Origin: Caldisericaceae bacterium
GTDB lineage: Bacteria > Calditrichota > Calditrichia > Calditrichales > Calditrichaceae
Assembly (NCBI GenBank): GCA_021160885.1
Contig: JAGHBR010000233.1
Location: forward strand, 1-13,497
Direction of reading: 5' to 3'
DNA length: 13,497 nucleotides
The position numbers and the translations under genes were made by a program. Below are positions 1 to 5,863 of the stretch, piece after piece (position 1 is the first letter of the stretch; every line of letters begins with the position of its first letter). The notes below the pieces were generated by a model. It was not told the DNA's origin, searched no databases, and saw only the letters and a program-made list of their open reading frames with translations.

Positions 1-36
1 CGCCTATATAAAGAAAATAAAATGTTGGAGGAATAA
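1..36 (+). CDS. C-terminal tail of upstream gene, possibly ccmC (partial)
   Basis: Frame 1 is open from the window edge and ends in TAA at 34-36, giving a tail RLYKENKMLEE. The stop lies 2 nt before the next start codon, the tight spacing expected within the operon. In ccm clusters the gene before the small CcmD-like gene is usually ccmC, the haem-handling membrane protein, and a charged tail of this kind would fit. Too little is visible to identify it. Frame 2 is also open here, so even the reading frame is an inference. Confidence 0.35.
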   Translation, partial: RLYKENKMLEE

Positions 37-38
37 AG

Positions 39-179
39 ATGAATCCCGAATATGTTGTGATGATTGTAAACCTGGTTATCTGGACAGGAATTTTTCTATA
101 TTTGTGGAGAACGGATAAAGCCGTTAAAAAATTGAAACAAGAAATTGAAGATCTGCATTTAACCGAGAAATTGGATTAA
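39..179 (+). CDS. CcmD-family small membrane protein
   Basis: A 46-residue protein with one hydrophobic segment at about residues 5-22 (VVMIVNLVIWTGIFLYLW), then a basic and charged amphipathic tail (about 24-46, rich in K and E) that probably lies in the cytoplasm. This layout matches CcmD and CcmD-family proteins, which in E. coli bind the CcmABC haem-export complex and help release holo-CcmE. It sits directly upstream of ccmE and ccmF, 2 nt after the preceding stop. GGAGGAA at about 27-33 is a good ribosome binding site for the ATG at 39, and it overlaps the end of the upstream frame, suggesting translational coupling. Sequence identity across the family is low, so the call rests on size, topology and position. 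Confidence 0.75.
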   Translation: MNPEYVVMIVNLVIWTGIFLYLWRTDKAVKKLKQEIEDLHLTEKLD

Positions 180-213
180 AAAAGGAAGTCACACGAAAAA
201 AGGAGCGCCAGAT

Positions 214-579
214 ATGCGTTCAAAATATATCATCGGTGGATTAATCATTGTCGGCTTTACCATCTGGGCCGCCATTTCATTCAATAGTTCCCTCACGCCA
301 TATGTCACCATTAGTGAAGCCAAAAACAGCAACGAAGTGGTGCAGGTTAAAGGCGAGCGGGTTGGAAGTGGAAATTTTGACGTGAATGAAAATGTCTTTA
401 AATTCCAGATTCGCGATGAGAATGGCGAAATTCTAAACGTGGTGTATGACGGAGCCAAACCGGGCAATTTTGATCAGGCTTCGCACATTGTGTGCATTGG
501 TAAGTATGAAAACGGCATTTTCCATGCTAAAGAATTGCTGGTGAAGTGTCCATCCAAGTACCAACCTGAAGGGAGCTGA
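214..579 (+). CDS. ccmE: cytochrome c maturation haem chaperone CcmE, CXXXY type
   Basis: CcmE is a membrane-anchored periplasmic chaperone that takes haem from CcmABCD and passes it to CcmF for attachment to apocytochrome c. This 121-residue protein has one N-terminal membrane anchor (about 5-23), then an OB-fold beta-barrel domain (about 28-108, with the GERVGSGNF and VVYDGAKPGNF strands typical of the family), and a short C-terminal tail. In E. coli CcmE haem is bound covalently by a histidine in an HXXXY motif. Here the site reads KCPSKYQP, so C112 replaces histidine and Y116 is kept. This is the CXXXY variant known from Desulfovibrio and archaea. AAGGAG lies just upstream of the ATG, and ccmF follows after 2 nt. 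The identification is firm; that haem binds at C112 follows from the family, not from evidence in the window. Confidence 0.93.
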   Translation: MRSKYIIGGLIIVGFTIWAAISFNSSLTPYVTISEAKNSNEVVQVKGERVGSGNFDVNENVFKFQIRDENGEILNVVYDGAKPGNFDQASHIVCIGKYENGIFHAKELLVKCPSKYQPEGS

Positions 580-581
580 TT

Positions 582-2798
582 ATGATCTTAGGCATTACCG
601 CTACTGCTCTTACTTTTGTTGCATTGATGTTAAGCGTAGTGGCTTATTATTTATATGATCGTCGTGGCGAACAAGCGCTTTTAACATTTGCTCGTACCGC
701 ATTTTACAGCGCTGGTGTATTAGTGATTTTTCAGGTTGTACTTTTGCTGTATAGAATTTTAACGCACCATTTTGAATGGAGTTATGTTTTTAGCTATTCC
801 TCCCGTGATCTAAGTCTTTTTTATCTGATTTCCACCTTCTGGGCCGGGCAGGAAGGTACCTTTTTGCTCTGGTTGCTTTTTGGAGTCGTTTATGGCTTAT
901 GGATCATCCGTTTTCAAAAAGAAGAAGAACCCATGGTGATGAGTTTCTTTAATCTTATTTTAGCGTTTATTGCGGTAATTTTGATTAAAAAGAATCCTTT
1001 TACATATATCTGGGAAATTAATTCCGTTTCGTTTCCCGTTGGCGTTGTCCCGCCAGACGGCCTAGGTTTGAATCCCCTTTTGCAAGATCCGTGGATGGTG
1101 ATTCATCCGCCGGTTTTATTTTCTGGATATGCGGCAACCATGTTACCGTTTGCCTTTGCCATGTCGGCTTTGATTAAACGAAACTACGACAATTGGGTTA
1201 AACCAGCCTTGCCGTTTGTGGTGTTCACCGGATTGACATTGGGGGCTGGTATTATTCTGGGCGGCTATTGGGCTTATACTACTTTAGGCTGGGGCGGCTA
1301 CTGGGGCTGGGATCCGGTTGAAAACAGCTCGCTGGTTCCATGGTTGTTTAGTCTGGCTTTAATTCATGGCCTAATTATTCAGAGACGTCAAGGCGGCATG
1401 AAAAAGACCAATATCTTATTAGCGTTGCTGACTTTTGTTTTTGTACTTTGGGGTAGCTTTCTGACCAGAAGCGGTATTTTGACTGATTTTTCGGTGCATT
1501 CTTTTGGCGAAAGCGAAATTAGTTCTTACCTGATAGCATTTGTAGCTTTCTTTGGCGCAATGGCCTTTTTAGCCTTTTTATTCCGTATCAATGAAGTTAA
1601 ATATCAACCGGTGCACACCGATCTGGCTACGCGGGAGAGCTTTTTAAATCTTGGTATGTTAGTGCTAATTTTAATGGCCATTTTTACTTTTGTAGGTACG
1701 TCGTGGCCATTGTTTAGCAGTTTGTTTAAAGATAAGGCCGAAAGTTTTGCAATCGAATATTACAACTACATGGCAGGCCCGGGTGCTGTATTAATGGCCC
1801 TTTTAATTGCTCTTTCGCCCTTGATGCGCTGGAAAACAACCAGTTGGGATAAATTGCGTTCCGTCATTTTGCATGGAATCACCAGTATACTGTTTGGTGT
1901 CATTTATTTTTTGTTAGGTGTTAAGCAGGCCATTCCTTTATTAATTATGATCCTGTCCACCTTTTTAATTTTAATCAACGGACAAATTGTAATTCGTCTG
2001 TGGCGCAAAAAAAATTACTCTTTTGGTGGCTATTTGGTTCATACCGGCGTGGGGTTAATGTTCATTGGCATAATTGCCTCTTCGGGTTATGACCAATCCG
2101 TTAAATTGACTTTTCCCAAAGACACGCGAAAAGAAGTATATGGCTATCAAATCGTTTACAAAGGTCGAATGCCGGCGCCTGACGGAAAGGATCGTGTGGT
2201 TTTGGAAGTGGATGGCAATCAGACCATGGCTAAATTTTACTGGAGTGATTACAGCCAGGCCTGGATGGTTGGGCCTTCGGTAGAGAATAAATGGATTCGT
2301 GATCTTTACATTTCGCCCATTCAGATCATCCCACCAGAAGAGACCATGAATTCCGGACACCAGGTAAATCTGGTAAAAGGTGAAAAAACAGCCTTTCACG
2401 ATTACCAGTTGTTGTTTAAGGCTTACGACATGAATGCGCACCAGATGGGCGGCGACGAAATTTTACTAAAGGCTATTGTGGAAGTTTACGACAAAGAAGG
2501 TAAGCTGGTTGGCGAAATACGTCCCGGCATTCATATCAAAGGCAATGATCGAGAGCCGCAGCCCGCCACTTTTGTGGATGGCCAGGCTAAGGTTTATTTG
2601 AATGGAGTTAATGTTGAAAAGCGTTCTATTGCCATTGCTATTGCAGAAAAAGGTGAGAATCCTGCCGCCGGAAAAGAAATTTTAGCGGCTGAAGTTTCGG
2701 TTAAGCCCTTCATTAATTTACTCTGGCTTGGTACTATTATTATGATTAGTGGTTTTCTTGTTTCTTTAAGATATCGCTTTAAGGAAAAACGGGCTTAA
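582..2798 (+). CDS. ccmF: haem lyase subunit CcmF
   Basis: CcmF is the polytopic inner-membrane core of the System I haem lyase. It takes haem from CcmE and joins it to CXXCH cysteines of apocytochrome c in the periplasm. The 738-residue protein shows many hydrophobic segments from residue 1 to about 500. The tryptophan-rich WWD motif lies at about 227-249 (W230, W237, W241, W243, D244). Four histidines match the conserved haem-ligand positions of E. coli CcmF: H175 in IHPPVLFSGY, H262 in ALIHGL, H306 in SVHSFGE and H487 in GGYLVHTG. A hydrophilic periplasmic domain follows (about 505-710), then a last membrane helix (about 712-731) and a basic tail. E. coli CcmF has 647 residues, and the extra length lies in this C-terminal domain. 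The stop of ccmE is 2 nt upstream, with GGGAG as ribosome binding site inside the ccmE end. A terminator follows. Confidence 0.96.
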   Translation: MILGITATALTFVALMLSVVAYYLYDRRGEQALLTFARTAFYSAGVLVIFQVVLLLYRILTHHFEWSYVFSYSSRDLSLFYLISTFWAGQEGTFLLWLLFGVVYGLWIIRFQKEEEPMVMSFFNLILAFIAVILIKKNPFTYIWEINSVSFPVGVVPPDGLGLNPLLQDPWMVIHPPVLFSGYAATMLPFAFAMSALIKRNYDNWVKPALPFVVFTGLTLGAGIILGGYWAYTTLGWGGYWGWDPVENSSLVPWLFSLALIHGLIIQRRQGGMKKTNILLALLTFVFVLWGSFLTRSGILTDFSVHSFGESEISSYLIAFVAFFGAMAFLAFLFRINEVKYQPVHTDLATRESFLNLGMLVLILMAIFTFVGTSWPLFSSLFKDKAESFAIEYYNYMAGPGAVLMALLIALSPLMRWKTTSWDKLRSVILHGITSILFGVIYFLLGVKQAIPLLIMILSTFLILINGQIVIRLWRKKNYSFGGYLVHTGVGLMFIGIIASSGYDQSVKLTFPKDTRKEVYGYQIVYKGRMPAPDGKDRVVLEVDGNQTMAKFYWSDYSQAWMVGPSVENKWIRDLYISPIQIIPPEETMNSGHQVNLVKGEKTAFHDYQLLFKAYDMNAHQMGGDEILLKAIVEVYDKEGKLVGEIRPGIHIKGNDREPQPATFVDGQAKVYLNGVNVEKRSIAIAIAEKGENPAAGKEILAAEVSVKPFINLLWLGTIIMISGFLVSLRYRFKEKRA

Positions 2799-2819
2799 TA
2801 AGTACGCTTAAATATTCAT

Positions 2820-2847
2820 AAAAAAAGGGCCTTAAAGCCCCTTTTTT
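2820..2847. terminator. bidirectional rho-independent terminator between ccmF and the gdh remnant
   Basis: GGGC at 2827-2830 and GCCC at 2837-2840 form a stem around a 6-nt loop. It is flanked by seven A (2820-2826) and six T (2842-2847). With A and T tracts on both sides it can stop transcription arriving from ccmF on the plus strand and from the gdh remnant on the minus strand. It lies 22 nt after the ccmF stop and about 20 nt after the stop of the minus-strand remnant. Confidence 0.8.
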
Positions 2848-2867
2848 GTTAGTATGTTTTCTGATTA

Positions 2868-2987
2868 TTAAACCACGCCCTGATCTAACATGACGTCTGC
2901 TACTTCATACCCCACATGATGAAATTCAGACCCACTCGGGTTTTTGGCTTTTACTTCGGCCATAAGGTCTTCGACAAATGTACCCAT
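2868..2987 (-). pseudogene. gdhA: internally deleted remnant of NADP-type glutamate dehydrogenase
   Basis: A 39-residue frame starts at ATG 2987-2985 and ends in TAA at 2868-2870. It has an excellent ribosome binding site, TAAGGAGGTG (3000-2991), 3 nt before the start. Residues 4-24 (FVEDLMAEVKAKNP, then SEFHH) read like the start of hexameric glutamate dehydrogenases, in which a VXXXNP..PEFXXAVXEV segment opens the protein. Residues 25-39 (VGYEVADVMLDQGVV) read like the very end of the same family, where E. coli GdhA has AGFVKVADAMLAQGVI and a stop. About 400 residues of catalytic core are absent, and frame, start signal and terminator survive. This fits an in-frame internal deletion. The family match is from memory of GdhA sequences. 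An unrelated small protein cannot be excluded, but agreement at both ends in the right order makes the remnant reading much more likely. It could still be translated. Confidence 0.72.
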
Positions 2988-3000
2988 GAGCACCTCCTTA

Positions 3001-3327
3001 CATGATTGCAGTTTTGTTAGTTTGGAGAGTGTTCAAATTTTGAAAAACAAAGTTTTTGTGTTTAAGGCTGTTTCCATCTTAATGGTCCTGCTAATTCGAC
3101 ACTGCAATTTACGAAAATAAAATCAGGCAGAAAAGGTAAGAAACTATGATTTTTTTGTAATAGAAATTATTACAAAATGTCGCGGCCGATTAAGAATTTA
3201 CCACTTTTGCCGATTTAAAAGTTGCCAGGTATTTTCTAAAGGGCGTACTTTCCCCACTGCCTTTTATCACAAAAGTTAAAAGGCCATGCTTATTGATTTC
3301 CGCAATGTTAAAAAGCCAGCGATTAAA
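3001..3327. other. non-coding leader of the gdh remnant and 3' flank of the istB remnant
   Basis: No convincing gene is visible. The part nearest 3001 would be the former promoter and leader region of the minus-strand gdh gene and is AT-rich. A perfect 10-bp palindrome lies at 3153-3177. On the minus strand the istB frame stays open after its stop for about 41 further codons (to near 3199), but this stretch resembles nothing I recognise and is probably the non-coding end of the element. Confidence 0.5.
3153..3177. repeat. perfect 10-bp inverted repeat, operator-like
   Basis: TTTTGTAATA and TATTACAAAA are exact reverse complements separated by GAAAT. The form (10-bp arms, 5-nt spacer) is that of a binding site for a dimeric regulator. 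It lies about 165 nt upstream of the gdh remnant start, so it may have been an operator of the former gene. It might also be an AT-rich hairpin tied to the end of the neighbouring insertion-sequence remnant. No regulator is identifiable. Confidence 0.5.
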
Positions 3328-3833
3328 TTACCTGTCGTTCATTCGATAGCTTTCTCCTTTAATTTGAATGATAATGCCATGATGAGCCAGGCGATCGATT
3401 AAGGCTTAAACCAGAGTGGCGTCATTGTTAAATATGCGATCCCATTCTTTAAAAGGTCGGTTGGTTGTAATAATGACCGAACCTGTTTCATAACGATTGG
3501 ATATTATTTGAAATAAGAGATCGGCGCCTGTTTTATCCATCGGCAAATAACTTACTCATCGATCACTAAAAGATGCACCTGAGTATAACGCTTCATTAAT
3601 TTAAAAAACGAGTTATCGCTTAATGAAGCGTTTAATTCATTAATAAGATTGATTGCCGTAGTAAAAAGGCATTTGTAATCGTTCAAACAAGCCTGATAAC
3701 ACAAAGCGGAAGCTAAATGCGTTTTACCTACTCCCGGAGAGCCAAGGAAGATAACATTCCGTTTTTCGGCAATAAAATTTAAATTGAAAAGCGCTTTTGT
3801 CAGTTGTTTATTGATTTGCTTAGAATACTTCCT
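3328..3833 (-). pseudogene. truncated, frameshifted IstB-like helper ATPase of an IS21-family element
   Basis: IstB is the AAA+ helper ATPase of IS21-family transposition. Read right to left, the frame gives KQINKQLTKALFN, the linker FIAEKRNVIFLG, a Walker A motif GSPGVGKTH (about 3743-3717), FTTAINLINELNASL, and a Walker B-like LLVIDE. After that the frame shifts by one missing nucleotide at 3553-3554. Restoring one T would give DELSYLPMDKTGADLLFQ, the usual IstB sequence. The shifted frame continues with ISNRYETGSVIITTNRPFKEW, an in-frame TAA at 3406-3408 before ALIDRLAHHG, and ends in KGESYRMNDR and TAA at 3328-3330. About 70-80 N-terminal residues and the whole partner transposase IstA are missing. 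The copy is dead, with three separate lesions: truncation, frameshift and nonsense. Confidence 0.92.
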
Positions 3834-4289
3834 TCAAAAGATAACACGCTTTAGCGTGCCAAAATTTTTAACCTCATTAAACTTCTAAGATATTGTTTTT
3901 TTGGTTGTGGCTATGCTGCCTTAGAATTATTGTAAGAAGTAAACGTTTGCTGTATTCCTAATACTCAAGTTACGCTCATAAACTTTTGCGAGGTAGGTTG
4001 CGAACTGTTGTCACTCATCAGAAAAAGATTTTGTTCTCTGCTCCCATTGGGAAATTCATTCATAACGAATAGGCTTCGCACCGTACGCTAATCAACAAAC
4101 TAACAAAGGGACGCGGTGTCAAGCCCTTGTTGAACTAAGCCCAGAACTGCCATTGGATTTTGCTTTTTAGCTAATCAAGTGGAAAGATAGGCTGAAATGG
4201 CTCGGTTTTTTCCTGAAAAGAAAAAATCATTTTTAATAGTCAGGTTCTTAAACAATTTTAAACACATGTTCTTTTCATAATTTTTGTCA
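3834..4289. other. non-coding region between two mobile-element remnants, unidentified
   Basis: No open frame of useful length is present on either strand. The stretch is richer in G and C runs and small hairpins than decayed AT-rich sequence around it: CACGC/GCGTG at about 3845-3858, a palindrome TCCCATTGGGA near 4042-4052, and AACAAAGGG (4102-4110) pairing with CCCTTGTT (4124-4131) across a 13-nt loop. GTTGAAC beside the last hairpin fits the integron core-site consensus GTTRRRY, but its partner AACTAAC fits RYYYAAC only at six of seven places, and the 38-nt span is short for an attC site. It may be the non-coding part of the lost elements. I cannot name it. Confidence 0.4.
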
Positions 4290-4655
4290 ATACTTTACCT
4301 TTTGGATGTACGTTTCCCTTAACCTTAATCGGAATTAAAAAAACAAACAAATAGTTTACAGGCAGGCTTTGTGATGTTCAATTTTGTTACAGAAAAATTT
4401 TATTAACTTCTTTTAAACTTAGAATAACCGGTAAAGATTTATCTTTTGGCGGGCAAACCAGTCTGAAGACATGCCATTGATGTTGCAGCGTTTTTTCGAA
4501 GAAGAATTTAATGGCGCTAATGGAAACGGAGAAGGCCGCCCGGGACCATTGTTTTACGTTTCTGTTGTAGAGGAAATATGCTTTAATTTCCTGTTCATTA
4601 ATTAATTCTGGTGACTTAATAAAAATTGCCCCGCCTGCGGGTCTTAGTTCAACAA
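4127..4655. repeat. 13-bp inverted repeat pair bounding the integrase remnant
   Basis: TTGTTGAACTAAG at 4127-4139 recurs as its exact reverse complement CTTAGTTCAACAA at 4643-4655. The two copies enclose almost all of the broken integrase (4290-4665). The outer copy lies where recognisable integrase homology begins to fade at the N-terminal side, and beside a small CCCGC/GCGGG hairpin (about 4631-4642). They could be ends of a former mobile unit, or recombination points. Only the exact match is certain. Confidence 0.55.
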
Positions 4656-4665
4656 TCCTTTCCAC
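4290..4665 (-). pseudogene. broken tyrosine integrase of the IS91-associated type
   Basis: The longest open piece (4665-4387, 92 codons) carries the SAM-like N-terminal DNA-binding domain of tyrosine recombinases: KSPELINEQEIKAYFLYNRN, then SVSISAIKFFFEKTL, RLVCPPKDKSLPVILSL and KEVNKIFL. These follow, segment by segment, the integrases found with IS91-like transposases (KSPDQLTEEDLRQYFLY..., IKFFYEHTLQ, RPPREKKLPVVLS). After TAA at 4387-4389 homology resumes in another frame as KIEHHKACL, a stop at 4356-4358, TIC, and RLRLRETYIQ, matching the start of the catalytic domain (VCLTTIYSCGLRLQEG). The remainder, with the R-H-R-Y residues, is absent. The upstream start is also lost, so the ATG at 4665 is probably incidental. 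No function is expected. Confidence 0.82.
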
Positions 4666-4679
4666 CAGAATCCTTCGCT

Positions 4680-4727
4680 ATGCAATAATATTTTTGCATC
4701 CATTTGCATATTTATTTAAACTATAAT
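4680..4727 (+). promoter_or_regulatory. possible carA promoter and TTGCAT repeats
   Basis: TATAAT at 4722-4727 lies 38 nt before the carA start codon, a plausible -10 box, although nothing close to TTGACA is found 17 nt further up (TCCATT). Just upstream, ATGCAA (4680-4685) and two TTTGCAT copies (4693-4699 and 4703-4709) form an inverted and a direct repeat within 30 bp, which could be an operator. No PyrR-type or attenuator structure is evident. No clear ribosome binding site precedes the carA ATG, where the leader reads GTGGAATAATTTCAG. Confidence 0.3.
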
Positions 4728-4765
4728 CCCAAAATACAAATAAAATAACCGTGGAATAATTTCAG

Positions 4766-5842
4766 ATGCTTGAAACTCAAAAATCAGCAAAACTCATTCT
4801 TGAAGACGGCAGTGTTTTTTACGGCGCCTCTTTTGGTTATCCTCAATCGGTGGCCGGCGAAATCGTCTTCAATACCGGTATGACCGGTTATCCGGAGTCG
4901 TTAACCGATCCATCTTATTTTGGTCAAATTTTAGTCTTAACCTTTCCTTTGATTGGTAATTACGGCATGCCACCGGCGGAAAGTGAAGAAGACCTCTTTA
5001 AAAAATACGAGTCCATGCGCGGCATGGTTTCTGCCCTGGTGGTGGATGATTATTCTCTTGACTATTCCCACTGGCAGGCCAAAACCAGTCTGGCGCAATG
5101 GTTGTACAATCAAAAAATCCCGGCCATTTTCGGTATTGACACACGCGCCCTGACCAAACGCATTCGCGAAAAAGGCGTAATGCTGGCCAAAATCGTCATT
5201 GGCGATCAGGATGTGGAATTTTACGATCCGAACAAAGAGAACCTGGTGCAGCAGGTGAGTATTGAAAAACCGCAGTTACTGGGCAAAGGCAAGACCCGCG
5301 TGGTGCTGGTCGATTGTGGCTGCAAACACAGTATTATCAATGAACTATTACAGCGTGATGTGCAGATTTTACGAGTGCCTCACAATTACCCGGCAGAAGA
5401 AGAGAAGGCCGATGGGATTCTAATTTCCAGTGGGCCTGGAGACCCCGCCTTGTGTAAGGAAACCATCGAACACACAAAAAAGGTATTAACCAAAGGAATC
5501 CCAACTTTTGGCATCTGCCTGGGACACCAGATTATCGCTTTGGCCATTGGCGCTAAAACTTACAAAATGAAGTACGGGCATCGTGGGCAAAACCAGCCGG
5601 TGGTCAACAGGCAAACCAATCGCGCTTACATTACCTCTCAAAATCACGGTTATGCGGTGGACGACTCGACCATTGCCGAAGACTGGCAAGCTTTTTTTAC
5701 CAATTTAAATGATCAAACCAGTGAGGGATTAATTCATCGTTCCGGGAAATTCATGAGTACTCAATTCCATCCCGAGGCTTCTCCCGGACCGACCGATACG
5801 CGTTTCCTGTTTGATCAATTTATTGACGGTATTAAACCCTGA
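4766..5842 (+). CDS. carA: carbamoyl-phosphate synthase small (glutaminase) subunit
   Basis: CarA hydrolyses glutamine and channels ammonia to CarB for carbamoyl-phosphate synthesis, the first committed step shared by pyrimidine and arginine pathways, in the cytoplasm. The 358-residue protein has the CarA-specific N-terminal domain (about 7-150, with GEIVFNTGMTGYPESLTDPS and IDTRALTKRIREKG), then a class I glutamine amidotransferase domain (about 177-355). The catalytic triad is visible: C251 in FGICLGHQ, with H335 and E337 in TQFHPEASPGP. The oxyanion-loop SSGPGDP at about 221-227 and the SQNHGYAVD segment are also present. Length is slightly below the E. coli protein (382). Residues DCGCKHSI resemble Bacteroidetes CarA more than proteobacterial CarA. 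carB starts 21 nt downstream, so the two form an operon. Confidence 0.97.
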   Translation: MLETQKSAKLILEDGSVFYGASFGYPQSVAGEIVFNTGMTGYPESLTDPSYFGQILVLTFPLIGNYGMPPAESEEDLFKKYESMRGMVSALVVDDYSLDYSHWQAKTSLAQWLYNQKIPAIFGIDTRALTKRIREKGVMLAKIVIGDQDVEFYDPNKENLVQQVSIEKPQLLGKGKTRVVLVDCGCKHSIINELLQRDVQILRVPHNYPAEEEKADGILISSGPGDPALCKETIEHTKKVLTKGIPTFGICLGHQIIALAIGAKTYKMKYGHRGQNQPVVNRQTNRAYITSQNHGYAVDDSTIAEDWQAFFTNLNDQTSEGLIHRSGKFMSTQFHPEASPGPTDTRFLFDQFIDGIKP

Positions 5843-5863
5843 ACAGAAGGAGTTGTTTTTAAA

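Noticed and set aside
2055..2441. 128-codon open frame on the minus strand inside ccmF
   Set aside because: It lies wholly opposite a well-conserved coding region, has no ribosome binding site and resembles no family; it is a shadow frame.
4102..4139. Integron attC site
   Set aside because: One core box fits the consensus and the other only six of seven positions; the unit is short and the arms do not extend through the boxes. Kept only as a possibility.
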